64,000 nt of DNA from Bin90 sp965214635. Its GTDB lineage: Bacteria; Chloroflexota; Dehalococcoidia; Lucifugimonadales; JADFKI01. This document shows positions 1 to 8,492 of this stretch, one piece after another; the first letter of the stretch is position 1, and the number at the start of each line of letters is the position of its first letter. The stretch lies in NCBI GenBank assembly GCA_965214635.1, contig OZ243964.1, positions 248,001-312,000 of the forward strand. The letters are read 5' to 3'. A model generated the notes under the pieces. That model searched no databases. It was given only the letters and a program-made list of their open reading frames with translations, and had not been told where the DNA came from. The translations under genes and the position numbers were made by a program.

Positions 1-2
1 AG

Positions 3-92
3 CTCGGGCCGCTCGCCGTTGGGATGACGATGGCGCAAAGCCCCGAACAGGACCTGTACCGCTATGCCCAAGAAAGAGTTACAATAGGGTAG
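3..92 (+). CDS. ktrB: KtrB/TrkH potassium transporter subunit, C-terminal end only
   Basis: Only the last 29 codons lie in the window, ending in TAG at 90-92. The tail reads LGPLAVGMTMAQ, then RYAQERVTIG. The pattern of a Gly-Pro-Leu helix followed by a Tyr-x-x-Glu-x-x-x-x-Ile-Gly end is what TrkH/KtrB potassium channel subunits carry at the C-terminus. The gene directly downstream encodes the matching RCK regulatory subunit, which supports the call. KtrB forms the membrane pore for K+ (often Na+-coupled) uptake. The rest of the gene is outside the window. Confidence 0.75.
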   Translation, partial: LGPLAVGMTMAQSPEQDLYRYAQERVTIG

Positions 93-225
93 CGATTTCC
101 CGATATACGGGTTTCGTGTGTGATGGTGCAAGGGCTGATGAACTCCAATCTCTATGCTCTTTCGGCTCCTTACTGTGGTAGGGAAACACATAGGGCTTTC
201 TCAGACAAAAGTTTAGGGTGAGAAG

Positions 226-882
226 ATGAAGAAACAGGTAGTGGTAATCGGGCTTGGGGCGTTTGGGTCAAGCGTTGCGAGATCGCTCTATAACCAAGGG
301 CACGATGTGCTTGCGTTGGACATAAACAACGCTAAGGTGCAAGACATGATGGGTAAAGCCACGCATGTGCTCGTCGGCGATGCCACCAACGATGTGATAC
401 TGCGGGAGTTGGGCATACCCGACTACGATGTGGTGGTCGTGGCGATTGGCGAAAACCTTGTGGCGAGCGTGATGGTGTGCGTGATGCTGAAAGACATGGA
501 TGTGCGCTACATCGTGGCGCGCGCGGAAGACAGACTGCACGCTAACACCCTCGAGCGGATAGGTGTGGACAAGATAGTGCAGGTGGAGACGGAAATGGGC
601 GCACGGCTGGCGCACTCTCTGTTCCACCCGAATGTGCAAGAGTACATGGAGCTTGTGCCGAACTATGGCATTAGCAAGATTCGTGTGCCGAGCCGATTCT
701 CGGAGCTGAACATAGGGGAGCTGCCGGGAATCAATGGCACACACAGAAACGGACTGGCGGTGCTGGCAGTGTCTCGGGGCAAGGGAATCACGCTGAAACC
801 GGAGCGGTACTACACATTGCGCACCAACGATTGGCTGGTGCTTGCGGGCGATGACGGGCTTTTGGATAACCTTGCGATGTAG
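226..882 (+). CDS. ktrA: KtrA/TrkA-type RCK regulator of potassium uptake
   Basis: A 218-residue soluble protein with an N-terminal Rossmann fold: the glycine motif GLGAFG lies at residues 9-14 and the ribose-binding acidic residue Asp32 ends strand two (VLALD). The second half, from about residue 135, matches an RCK_C ligand-binding domain. Such proteins form cytoplasmic octameric gating rings on KtrB/TrkH and respond to ATP/ADP or NAD(H) and cyclic di-AMP. The length is normal for KtrA (about 220 residues). The ktrB end lies 133 bp upstream, so the two probably form one operon. The start ATG follows a purine-rich GGGTGAGAAG. Confidence 0.9.
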   Translation: MKKQVVVIGLGAFGSSVARSLYNQGHDVLALDINNAKVQDMMGKATHVLVGDATNDVILRELGIPDYDVVVVAIGENLVASVMVCVMLKDMDVRYIVARAEDRLHANTLERIGVDKIVQVETEMGARLAHSLFHPNVQEYMELVPNYGISKIRVPSRFSELNIGELPGINGTHRNGLAVLAVSRGKGITLKPERYYTLRTNDWLVLAGDDGLLDNLAM

Positions 883-988
883 CGTCAGTGGTCGGCATGG
901 CGGCGGATGTCGCTTGCCATAGGCGGCTTGACATATCGCAGGAACCGCGAGTGTGGTAGTTCTGCTAACGATGTAAATGGGGATGAGA

Positions 989-1825
989 ATGACAAGACGG
1001 CTGGCTTACTTGGGGCCTCCAGGGACATACTCGGAGGAGGCGGCGAAGCTATACGACGGCGATGCAGATCTGGTGGCGCAGGCGTCGCTGCCGGCGGTGG
1101 TTGGCTGCGTGGACGCAGGCGATGCAGACGAAGGCATCGTGCCTATCGAGAACAGTCTCGAGGGCGCGGTTACCTTCACGGTGGATCTGCTAATTCACGA
1201 GAGCGACTTGCAGATTAAGGGCGAACTTGTGCTGCCGATACATCACTGTTTGTTGTCAAAGCCGGGCGCCAATGTTGCGGATGCACAGGTAATATATTCT
1301 CATCCGCAGTCGCTCGCTCAATGCAGAGAGTACTTGCATCGGCGCTTCCCGAATGTCAAGCCTATGCCCTCGCTGAGCAATTCCACCGCCGTGGTAAACA
1401 TGCTTGCGAGCGAGTTACCGTCGTTGGCGATTGCAGGCAGGCAGGCGGCGGAGAACTACGGCGTAGATGTGGTGGACGAGGATGTGGAGGATAACCATAG
1501 CAACGCTACCAGATTCGTTGTGCTTACGGCACAGGCAGGCAGCGACCCTACGGGATGGGACAAGACATCGTTGTGCTTCAGCTTCGACACAGACAGACCC
1601 GGCAGTTTGGTAGGGGTGCTGCAAGAGTTCTCTTCGCGCGGCATCAACCTGAACAAGATAGAGTCGCGCCCGACGAAGAAGAGCCTCGGCAAGTATGTGT
1701 TCCTAGTCGACATAGACGGGCATAGAGCAGATACGGATGTTCGAGACGCGCTCGAGTCGCTGGGCAGGCATGTGTCGACGCTAAAAGTGCTGGGGTCGTA
1801 TCCGCGCTATCGGGGCAAGCAATAG
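989..1825 (+). CDS. pheA: Prephenate dehydratase with ACT domain
   Basis: Converts prephenate to phenylpyruvate in phenylalanine synthesis. The N-terminal catalytic domain opens with YLGPPGTYSEEAA and contains GIVPIENSLEGAV and the Thr-Arg-Phe signature in NATRFVVL. The C-terminal ACT domain (about residues 190-270) carries the phenylalanine-binding ESRP motif, so feedback inhibition is expected. It is the monofunctional form; no chorismate mutase domain is present. Three in-frame ATGs lie close together (977, 983, 989). I chose 989 because GGGG sits 6 bases upstream of it and the protein then begins just before the conserved motif, giving 278 residues. A strong bidirectional terminator follows the gene. 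Confidence 0.92.
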   Translation: MTRRLAYLGPPGTYSEEAAKLYDGDADLVAQASLPAVVGCVDAGDADEGIVPIENSLEGAVTFTVDLLIHESDLQIKGELVLPIHHCLLSKPGANVADAQVIYSHPQSLAQCREYLHRRFPNVKPMPSLSNSTAVVNMLASELPSLAIAGRQAAENYGVDVVDEDVEDNHSNATRFVVLTAQAGSDPTGWDKTSLCFSFDTDRPGSLVGVLQEFSSRGINLNKIESRPTKKSLGKYVFLVDIDGHRADTDVRDALESLGRHVSTLKVLGSYPRYRGKQ

Positions 1826-1927
1826 ATGGAGCGCAGCTGCAACGGGTTGGTGAGCCTGTTTACCCCCCTGGGTGCATAGCTGCCAATTTGCTGCTGGGTT
1901 GAGGCGACTGAAACACCATACAAACAC

Positions 1928-1960
1928 AAACACCGCTAGTTGTATACACTAGCGGTGTTT
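1928..1960. terminator. Bidirectional intrinsic terminator between pheA and ytxH
   Basis: A perfect 13-bp inverted repeat (1928-1940 and 1948-1960, left arm AAACACCGCTAGT) encloses a 7-base loop. Arms begin with AAA and end with TTT, so the hairpin works in both directions. It lies between the convergent pheA (+) and ytxH-like (-) genes. Confidence 0.85.
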
Positions 1961-2004
1961 GCTTGCGTCTCAATGGTGATTAGCCATGAGGCTGGGTTGG
2001 TGCT

Positions 2005-2367
2005 CTAGGCTTTGTTGGGGCTGGAGTGTTCGTCCACATCGTTTTGGGGGGTGCCGTCGGGGTTGCGAGTCATGCGTGCGCTGACCTGCTCGATGACGGG
2101 GTTAACGCGCTCGCGCACATCCTCGATGGCTGGGGTGATGCGCTCGCGTGCGGATGCGATACCGACGGTGGCGCGCTCTTGGGCTTGGGAACGGGCTTGC
2201 GCTGCTAGCTCTTCCGCACGGGTGCGGGCAGATCGGCTTCGCTCCATGATCTCGTCGCGGGTCTCTGCGCCGGACTTGGGGGCTACAAGCAGGGCTACGA
2301 GCGCCCCGAGTATCGCTCCGAGAATGAAGCCTAGTGTGAAGGAATTGCCACTATCGTTGTTTGCCAT
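2005..2367 (-). CDS. YtxH-like membrane-anchored protein
   Basis: A 120-residue protein. One glycine-rich membrane segment near the N-terminus (about residues 10-28, LGFILGAILGALVALLVAP) is followed by the KSGAETR box typical of YtxH (gas-vesicle-like) proteins. A long charged, Arg/Glu/Ala-rich helix then spans about residues 35-100, probably a coiled coil. The role is unknown beyond a link to general stress and the cell envelope. The start is supported by AAGGAG seven bases upstream. The neighbour at 2500-2772 resembles YtxG (DUF948); Bacillus has the same pairing (ytxG-ytxH), so the two are probably one transcription unit. Confidence 0.75.
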   Translation of the reverse strand: MANNDSGNSFTLGFILGAILGALVALLVAPKSGAETRDEIMERSRSARTRAEELAAQARSQAQERATVGIASARERITPAIEDVRERVNPVIEQVSARMTRNPDGTPQNDVDEHSSPNKA

Positions 2368-2499
2368 GTCAGTCTCCTTAAGTGGTTTTTTTGGGGTCAG
2401 AGTAGCGCTAGAACCTGTTTTGTGTGTCGACTAATGAAGGTGGATTTCCCAATGATTGGGGGATGGTGAGCGATGTTTTGCTGGCGGCGAATAAGGTGG

Positions 2500-2772
2500 C
2501 TACTTCTTGGTGCCTCGCAAGAATGCGAAGATTTTGCCCAACCCGAATGCGATTCCTGCGCCCGATGATGCAGGGCGGACGATGTTTTCGGACACTGTGT
2601 TAACAATCTCCTCCGTACTTTCTATGATACGGTTAGCAGCGTTGAGGCTTTGCGATATTTTGCGGTATGTGGCGATGACTACGATGAGAATGGCGATTAG
2701 TATGATGAGGAGCAGGATGTCTCTGACAAGCCCTACATAGATTGCTATGCCTTGAACGATTTCGGGGACCAT
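2500..2772 (-). CDS. Small DUF948-like (YtxG-type) membrane protein
   Basis: A 90-residue protein when started at the ATG at 2772, which has AGGAG five bases upstream. The longer open frame reaching 3030 runs into the preceding gene and is not credible. It has one strong N-terminal membrane helix (about residues 12-34, rich in Ile/Leu/Val), then an amphipathic helix with Ser/Asn/Glu (NAANRIIESTEEIVNTVSEN) and a short basic tail. This layout matches DUF948 proteins such as Bacillus YtxG, which sit beside YtxH, as here. The function is unknown. Confidence 0.65.
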   Translation of the reverse strand: MVPEIVQGIAIYVGLVRDILLLIILIAILIVVIATYRKISQSLNAANRIIESTEEIVNTVSENIVRPASSGAGIAFGLGKIFAFLRGTKK

Positions 2773-2920
2773 ATATGCTCCTGCTGCCTCCGTTGATGCC
2801 ATGTTAGCACATGGAGGGTGGCACGGCAAACGCATCCTGCTAATCGGCACGCGGTGCGCAAAGACGCACAACCGCATAGAGTGCGGGGCTGTTGCATTTG
2901 CTTGCGTTGCCGCGTGTGGG

Positions 2921-3907
2921 CTAGGGCTTGATGAGCATCCGGACGAAGCCGGCGGAGTCGTTGCGCTGGGTGAGGATGTTGTGCTTGCGCTTTTCTGCCC
3001 ACACGAGGACATCGTAGGTGTTGAGCACATCGGGGATAAGCACTTCCACGAAGGATTCGCTGTCGTTGTCGATGTGCTCGGTGAGGGCTGCGATGATGCC
3101 GGCGCAGGTCTTGCCTGTGCCGTCTATGACGACCCAGCCGTTGGCGCTGCCGTTAGCGGACGCCCCGCCGTTGGCAGATGCGTGAACATTGATGTTGCCG
3201 CTGAGCCGCATGTCTAGTTGGCGCTTGAACTCTTTGACCGGCTCCCAGTGAACGCTGGAAGTTCTGTCGTCGGATTTCTGGCAGGCGGCGCCGCGCACGC
3301 CAACTATGTCGGGGTTTATGCGTGCCAGTTCGTCCAAGTCGCTGATGCGCAGATGCCCGGACAGGGCGGTGCTCATGCCGGCTTCCTTGCCTTCGAACAC
3401 CATCTCGCGCAGCTCGTCCTCTCGGATGAAGTCGAAGAGATTACGCCCGTCCTTGGTGAGGGTGTCGATGAGCCAGCCGTCGCACTTGGTCTCGATGGCG
3501 AGCTTGTTCATGTGGTGCGGCTCTAGTCCGCCGAAGAGGGTGTTGTCCGCAAACAGCGAGCCGATGAGTTTGGTGTCGAAGCCTTCTAGGGCTTCGCGGG
3601 CGGCGTGCAGGGTTTCGGCAGCGGCGGCGTACTCGTGATCCATAAAGCCGACCTTGACGGATGTGGCTTGGAGAACGCCTGCGGTGTACACGGCCATGGC
3701 GACAGTTCCCACCTGCTTCGGGACGACGCCTAGCGTTACGCTGGCGTGGCGTTCGAGCGGGATGGCGTTGCGCACATCGCGGACGATGTGGGGGTGCGCC
3801 GAGCCTACGAGGGCTTCTTGCAGGTTTTTCACATCGACGATGTCTGCGCCGCCTTTGAGCGCCTGCAATGCCTCGTCCAGATTTTGGACGCTTACCATCA
3901 AAATCAT
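2921..3907 (-). CDS. mfnB: MfnB-like (5-formylfuran-3-yl)methyl phosphate synthase fused to a TusA-like domain
   Basis: Residues 1-230 match the MfnB (DUF556) TIM-barrel family. It opens MILMVSVQNLDEALQALKGG and has Lys27 in DIVDVKN, Lys85 in VKVGF, the DTLTKDGRNLFDF loop and DIVGVRGAAC. From memory, Lys27 and Lys85 are catalytic in the Methanocaldococcus enzyme, which joins two glyceraldehyde-3-phosphates into the furan precursor of methanofuran. A Ser-Ala-Asn-Gly-rich linker (about 235-255) leads to a 70-residue C-terminal domain resembling TusA/SirA (IDGTGKTCAG; the usual Cys-Pro is Cys-Ala). Methanofuran-type cofactors also occur in C1-metabolising bacteria. Whether this product makes a furan cofactor here is inference. 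Its neighbours do not include other recognisable mfn genes. Confidence 0.75.
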   Translation of the reverse strand: MILMVSVQNLDEALQALKGGADIVDVKNLQEALVGSAHPHIVRDVRNAIPLERHASVTLGVVPKQVGTVAMAVYTAGVLQATSVKVGFMDHEYAAAAETLHAAREALEGFDTKLIGSLFADNTLFGGLEPHHMNKLAIETKCDGWLIDTLTKDGRNLFDFIREDELREMVFEGKEAGMSTALSGHLRISDLDELARINPDIVGVRGAACQKSDDRTSSVHWEPVKEFKRQLDMRLSGNINVHASANGGASANGSANGWVVIDGTGKTCAGIIAALTEHIDNDSESFVEVLIPDVLNTYDVLVWAEKRKHNILTQRNDSAGFVRMLIKP

Positions 3908-3946
3908 GGCGATTGATACCTCTCTTGGGTGTGTGATTTCGGGATG

Positions 3947-4918
3947 CTAGATTTGGGACAGGGCGGCTTCTACATCGCGCTTGAGTTCTGCCTTCTCTTC
4001 GTCCGAGAGGTTGATGTGCGGTTGGCGGACATGCCCGCCTGCCATGCCCATCACTTCGCCCCAGTACTTGCACATAGGGGCGGGCAGTGCGCCGTTAGCC
4101 TTTTGCACCGTGCTTTGCCACCACTTGTCGGAAACGGCTTTTATCGGTTGGACATGCTTGGCATAGAAGTCGTCATCGAGGTCGCCGCGCATCGCCTTGT
4201 CGATGAACTGGTTGTAGTAGTTCTTGCCCGGACGGTCGAAGCGCCAGTCGGAGGTGTTGGCGAACATCACCTGCTGCTCGAACCCAAGCTCGCGCCCCTT
4301 GAACATAATCCATTCGTCGGGTGTGCTGATAATAGAGGTTCTGCCCAGCAGCTGATGGGCTTCTATGGAGAGTTCCGGGTTGAAGCTCGCTTCTTTGACG
4401 CCTACCACATTGGGGATAGCGCAGATTTGCTCCAACCCCTGTGCGCTCACAACGATGCCAAACTGCGGCGAGTTGTAGAACATGATTGCGAGGTCGGTGT
4501 GGTCTGCGAGCAATTTTATCCAGTCCACAACTTGGGCTTCGGTCTTGGTGACGAAGTAGGGTGCGGCGGCGATGAGGAGGTCGAAGCCGACCGCTTCTGC
4601 GTGGGCGGCTAGGGTTATCATATCCTTGTAAGATGTGTGGGTAACATGTGCGCCGATGGGCCATTCGCCGCCGGCTTCGTCTGCCACCACATCGTACACG
4701 CGGAGGCGCTCTTCGAGCGTGAGGCTCCAGAACTCGCCCATGCCCCAGGTGCAGCCTGCGCCCTGCGTGCCGAGCGAGCGGATGTGGCGCATGTTGGTGC
4801 GCATCCCTTCCTCGTCGAACTCGTCGTCGGGCGTGAAGGGCGTCATCAGGGTCGTCCACTGGCCGCGAATGGTCTCGCGCGCCCAATCTGGGGCTTCGAT
4901 CTTGGTGTATTCAGCCAT
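3947..4918 (-). CDS. Dihydrodipicolinate synthase/N-acetylneuraminate lyase family aldolase
   Basis: A class I Schiff-base lyase or aldolase of the DapA superfamily, 323 residues. Motifs are WTTLMTPFTPDDEFDEEG at the start, the active-site tyrosine in FYNSPQFG and the Schiff-base lysine in VVGVKEASF. The substrate cannot be read from the sequence. It lacks the canonical DapA GTTGE motif (CTWGMGEF instead), so it is unlikely to be the lysine-pathway enzyme. I used the ATG at 4918, which has a perfect GAGGAGGT seven bases upstream, rather than the longer frame to 4957. It ends 40 bp before the mfnB-like gene, so the two are probably co-transcribed from the promoter at 4999-5027. Confidence 0.82.
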   Translation of the reverse strand: MAEYTKIEAPDWARETIRGQWTTLMTPFTPDDEFDEEGMRTNMRHIRSLGTQGAGCTWGMGEFWSLTLEERLRVYDVVADEAGGEWPIGAHVTHTSYKDMITLAAHAEAVGFDLLIAAAPYFVTKTEAQVVDWIKLLADHTDLAIMFYNSPQFGIVVSAQGLEQICAIPNVVGVKEASFNPELSIEAHQLLGRTSIISTPDEWIMFKGRELGFEQQVMFANTSDWRFDRPGKNYYNQFIDKAMRGDLDDDFYAKHVQPIKAVSDKWWQSTVQKANGALPAPMCKYWGEVMGMAGGHVRQPHINLSDEEKAELKRDVEAALSQI

Positions 4919-4998
4919 TTCGCACCTCCTCAGGATTGGGGCGAATGTCTTGCACACGATATTCTGTGCTGCTTATGCGTCTCTATAATTCATGAATC

Positions 4999-5027
4999 AT
5001 GGTATAGACGCAATGCGGCGATGTCAA
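4999..5027 (-). promoter_or_regulatory. Sigma-70 type promoter for the DapA-like/mfnB-like operon, with palindrome at the start site
   Basis: On the minus strand TTGACA (5027-5022) is followed after 17 bases by TACCAT (5004-4999). The expected transcription start falls in a 10-bp palindrome, ATTCATGAAT (4988-4997), which could be an operator. This accounts for much of the 291-bp gap between the hemA end and the lyase start; I see no gene there. Confidence 0.65.
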
Positions 5028-5209
5028 TTATCGCGCGTGAAAAAATCGAGTGTCTGCGTATCTAGTTCTTCGGTGAGGTGGCGCTTCCACGAGAGTTGCG
5101 CTCTATCCTGCTCTTGTCTTTGGGATGGGCAAAGCGCATTCTTTCGTCGCTGGATTCGCCGATGTTTATTAAGAGTACCTGTGCCGGCTTACTGATGTGC
5201 GCTTCTAGG

Positions 5210-6466
5210 TTACTCAGGCTCGCGGATGCCGAATATGTCGCGGGCAGAGAGGATTTGAGATTTGGTTGCGCCGTCGCGCAGGGTAACGGTGGGACCGTGC
5301 AAGATTTTGTTGACGATGGAGCGGGTGAGCGCCTCGATCACACGCCGATTTTCAGGCGAGATGTCGTCCAGCATTTCGATGGCTTTGGCGTACTCGCGCT
5401 GACGGATGTCCTCCGCCTGCTGCCGGATAGCCTTGACTGTGGGCAGCGCATAGAGGGAGTCCCACCACTTCATGAAAGTGGACACTTCATCCGTTATGAT
5501 GGCTTCGGCGTCTGCGGCGGCGTGACGGCGTTCTGCCAAGTTCTCTTCGGCGATTGCCGAAAGGTGGTCAATGTTGAACAGCTGCACGCCCTCTATGTTG
5601 GCGACTTCGGGGTCGATGTCGCGGGGCATTGCAAGGTCGAATGCGAACAGGGGAGTGTGGTAGGCGCTGCTGCGCTGGTTGGACACCATGCGTGGGGTTA
5701 CGATGTAGCCGGGTGAGTCGGTGGCGGCGATTACGATGTCCGCATTGCCGAGTGCATCATCAAGGCGGTCGAACGAGACAACTCTGCCGTTGAGGTAGTT
5801 GGCAAGCTCTTGTGCTTTGGACAGCGTGCGGTTGGCAATCTGTAAGTCGCGTACTCCGACGGTGCGTAGCGCGCGGGCAACGAGGCTGCCGGCTTCTCCT
5901 GCGCCGATGAGCAGAGCACGCTTGTCAGACAGGCTGCCGAGCACTTGTTGGGCGAGCCGCACGCCTGCGTAGCTAATCGAAAGCGGGTTGCGTCCGATGT
6001 TGGTCTTTTGGCGGACTTGTCTACCGGTGCGCAGGGCGGCGTGGAACAGCCGTGTGGATGGTGTTTTGGCTGACTGCGCCTCGCTGGCAACCCTGAGTGC
6101 GGAACGCACTTGCCCAAGTATCTGCGACTCGCCCACAATCATGGAATCCAGCCCTGCGGACACCCTGAACAGGTGCCGCACGGCGTCGGCGCCGGTGTTG
6201 CTGTAGGTGTGGGGTGCGATGCTGTGTGTGGGCAGGTTGTGGTAGTCTGCGAGGAACCGTTGGATGCGGCCGGCTGCCGGTTGCGGCTCATTTGTAACTG
6301 CGTAGATTTCGGTGCGGTTGCAGGTGGAGAGGATGACTGCTTCGTCGACTTCGTCGCGCAGTGCAGTCAGGGCTTGGTGCAGTTGGGAGCTTAGGAATGA
6401 GACGGACTCGCGCACTTCCAATGGCGCGGTTTTGTGACTAAGTCCAACGAGCAGAATCTGTTGCAA
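5210..6466 (-). CDS. hemA: Glutamyl-tRNA reductase
   Basis: Reduces glutamyl-tRNA to glutamate-1-semialdehyde, the first step of C5-pathway tetrapyrrole synthesis; hemL at 59832 encodes the next step. Family motifs are VGLSHKTAPLEVRE, the catalytic cysteine in STCNRTEIY, GLDSMIVGESQILGQV and a Rossmann GAGEAG. The frame stays open upstream through rpmB, but homology begins at LLVGLSHKTAP. I therefore place the start at the TTG at 6466 (GAAAGG lies 12 bases upstream, inside the rpmB 3' end), giving 418 residues, a normal length. A CTG at 6478 is an alternative. Coupling to rpmB is likely because the rpmB stop is only 8 bp before the start. Confidence 0.9.
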   Translation of the reverse strand: MQQILLVGLSHKTAPLEVRESVSFLSSQLHQALTALRDEVDEAVILSTCNRTEIYAVTNEPQPAAGRIQRFLADYHNLPTHSIAPHTYSNTGADAVRHLFRVSAGLDSMIVGESQILGQVRSALRVASEAQSAKTPSTRLFHAALRTGRQVRQKTNIGRNPLSISYAGVRLAQQVLGSLSDKRALLIGAGEAGSLVARALRTVGVRDLQIANRTLSKAQELANYLNGRVVSFDRLDDALGNADIVIAATDSPGYIVTPRMVSNQRSSAYHTPLFAFDLAMPRDIDPEVANIEGVQLFNIDHLSAIAEENLAERRHAAADAEAIITDEVSTFMKWWDSLYALPTVKAIRQQAEDIRQREYAKAIEMLDDISPENRRVIEALTRSIVNKILHGPTVTLRDGATKSQILSARDIFGIREPE

Positions 6467-6474
6467 GGTTGTGG

Positions 6475-6666
6475 TCAGCCTTTCATCAGTTGCTTGTAGT
6501 GTGTGCGGAGGCAACGGGTGCAGATACGCATCTTCTTTGCTACGCCGTCCACGATAAGAGTAGCCCTTTGCACATTCGGCCGCCATCGGGTTCGTGTGCG
6601 CCGCTTGGAGTGGCTCACATTGTTTCCCGATTGACCAACCTTCTGGCACATCTCGCAAACTGCCAT
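6475..6666 (-). CDS. rpmB: Ribosomal protein bL28
   Basis: A 63-residue basic protein with the L28 layout: MAVCEMCQK, then SHSKRRTRTRWRPNVQ, then RICTRC. Two CxxC pairs (CEMC, CTRC) suggest the zinc-binding form. It belongs to the large ribosomal subunit. An AAAGG motif precedes the ATG. It heads a minus-strand unit with hemA; a promoter is visible at 6696-6724. Confidence 0.95.
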   Translation of the reverse strand: MAVCEMCQKVGQSGNNVSHSKRRTRTRWRPNVQRATLIVDGVAKKMRICTRCLRTHYKQLMKG

Positions 6667-6695
6667 AGTTCAACCTTTACTTATTCAGAGTTTGT

Positions 6696-6724
6696 CTTGT
6701 ACACTTTGGGCGATTTATCCACAA
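6696..6724 (-). promoter_or_regulatory. Promoter of rpmB-hemA, overlapped by a DnaA box
   Basis: On the minus strand TTGTGG (6724-6719) and TACAAG (6701-6696) are 17 bases apart, about 30 bases before the rpmB start. The -35 element lies within the DnaA box at 6715-6723. Confidence 0.5.
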
Positions 6725-6754
6725 GAGCCATAGGCGCAAGCATACTTATCCACA
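6715..6754. promoter_or_regulatory. Two perfect DnaA boxes in the rpmB/fakA divergent region
   Basis: The 9-mer TTATCCACA, the strict DnaA-box consensus, occurs twice in the same orientation at 6715-6723 and 6746-6754, start to start 31 bp (about three helical turns). They lie between divergent genes and one covers the -35 of rpmB. Neither dnaA nor dnaN is nearby, so a regulatory role is more likely than an origin. Confidence 0.6.
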
Positions 6755-6839
6755 GGTGCTCTGTGAATTGTTACATGAAAGATAGCATATTTGGTAGGAT
6801 ACGGCAAAGCAAATGACAGAAAGCCATAAGGACAACACC

Positions 6840-8483
6840 ATGCCGCAACCATGGTCGGGCACTGCGCTGCTGGAAATGTTTTCCTCTGCCGCACGCATAC
6901 TAGAAAGCCATGTGGACATTGTCAACAGCTTGAATGTGTTCCCTGTGCAGGATGGGGATACGGGCATCAATATGCTGCTCACGCTGCGGGACACGCTCGC
7001 CGCCGCATACGCAGCGGAAGGCAACACAGCGGAGGATGTGGCGAGAGCGATGTGGAGCGGCGCGCGCATGGGCGCCAAGGGCAACGGCGGCTCTATCGTT
7101 TCGCAGCTCTTCAAGGGGATGTCAGAGGCGTTCGATGGCAAGACGGAGGTAACGGCGACCGACTTTGCGGCGGCGTTGTGGCTGGCGAGGGCGCACGCAT
7201 ACAAAGCCATCGGCACTCCGGTCGAGGGGACGATGCTGACGGTGTTCACACATGCTGCGGTGGCGGCAGCGCAAGCCTCAGAGGTGAGCTGCAGCGCAGA
7301 CGACCTGCTTGCGTCCACGAGCCAAGCGGCGCGTGATGCGGTGATACTGACGCCCACGCTGCTGCCGCGCCTACGCGAAGCAGGTGTGGTGGACTCCGGC
7401 GGGCTAGGCTTGTGGATGATACTGGAGGGCGTGCGGCGGCATGCCATAGGGGACGACAGCGCACCGGACGATCTGGATCTACCGCTGCCTGATGGCTTGG
7501 ATCTTGCCAATGTGGGCGTGTCTTTGGACTTTTTGGACATGACCGAGGACGAAGAGTATGGCAGTTGCACACAGTTCGTCATGCAGGGCGAAAGGCTGAG
7601 CATCGACGCTGTGCGGGCGGAGATAAGTGTGCGAGGTCAGTCGGCGGTCGTGATAGGCGACGATGAGCTGATAAGGGTGCATGTCCACACTGAAGAGCCG
7701 GACGAGATGCTGGATTATGCGCGCACACTGGGCAGCGTGAGCCGCATCAGCGTTGAGAACATGGACGACCAGCGGGCGCGTCTTGCGACTAGACAGCGTG
7801 AGCAGGCGGACACGCATTCGGAGGTGATACCGCTGCCCATTCTGGCAGTGGCGTGGGGTGGAGGGCTGGAGTCGGTGTTCCACGCTGAGGGCGTTTCGGT
7901 TATGGTCGCCGGCGACACGATGAATCCGAGTGTGCGAGACATCCTCGATGCTATGGACGGAGTGCCGTCGGAGTATGTCATCATCCTGCCCAACAATGGC
8001 AACATCGTTGCGGCGGCGCAGCAAGCCGCTGAGATTACGGACAAGACGGCATTGGTCGTGCCCACGAGAAACATTCCGCAAGGCATAGCGGCGGTTCTCC
8101 GATTCCAGTCAGACAGAAGCATAGCTGACAATGCCGCCGATATGCTGGAAGAGATTGCGCTGGTTCGCACGGCTGAGGTTACACATGCATCGCGCACCGT
8201 TACGCTTGATGGGGTTACCGCAGAGGAAGGGCAGCTCATCGGCCTGTTCGAGCGCAGGATGCTCGTCGCCGGCAAAGGGCTTATAGACACGGTGCTTGCC
8301 ATACTAGACGACGCAGATGTCGCAGACGGCGAACTGGTTACGCTGTACAGCGGCGAACCTGTTACGCAGTCTGATGCGGAGGAAGTGGTTGCGGCAGTGC
8401 AGTCCGCCTATCCTTTGCTAGACGATGTGCACCACATCTACGGGGGGCAACCGTACTACCATTTCATCATTTCAATAGAGTGA
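6840..8483 (+). CDS. fakA: FakA-like fatty acid kinase, DAK phosphatase-family protein
   Basis: Phosphorylates fatty acids bound to FakB (DegV family), feeding exogenous acyl chains into phospholipid synthesis. The N-terminal DhaL/DAK2 ATP-binding domain has LNVFPVQDGDTGINM with its Mg2+-binding aspartates, and GAKGNGGSIVSQLFKG. The C-terminal half is the YloV/FakA extension. I prefer the ATG at 6840, with AAGGA seven bases upstream, giving 547 residues, over the ATG at 6813, which has no ribosome binding site. The next gene is a DegV protein 9 bp downstream, the usual FakA-FakB pairing. Confidence 0.88.
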   Translation: MPQPWSGTALLEMFSSAARILESHVDIVNSLNVFPVQDGDTGINMLLTLRDTLAAAYAAEGNTAEDVARAMWSGARMGAKGNGGSIVSQLFKGMSEAFDGKTEVTATDFAAALWLARAHAYKAIGTPVEGTMLTVFTHAAVAAAQASEVSCSADDLLASTSQAARDAVILTPTLLPRLREAGVVDSGGLGLWMILEGVRRHAIGDDSAPDDLDLPLPDGLDLANVGVSLDFLDMTEDEEYGSCTQFVMQGERLSIDAVRAEISVRGQSAVVIGDDELIRVHVHTEEPDEMLDYARTLGSVSRISVENMDDQRARLATRQREQADTHSEVIPLPILAVAWGGGLESVFHAEGVSVMVAGDTMNPSVRDILDAMDGVPSEYVIILPNNGNIVAAAQQAAEITDKTALVVPTRNIPQGIAAVLRFQSDRSIADNAADMLEEIALVRTAEVTHASRTVTLDGVTAEEGQLIGLFERRMLVAGKGLIDTVLAILDDADVADGELVTLYSGEPVTQSDAEEVVAAVQSAYPLLDDVHHIYGGQPYYHFIISIE

Positions 8484-8492
8484 GTAAGGCGA

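Noticed and set aside
6715..6754. Two DnaA boxes as a replication origin.
   Set aside because: No dnaA, dnaN, gyrB or A/T-rich unwinding region is nearby, and two boxes are too few.
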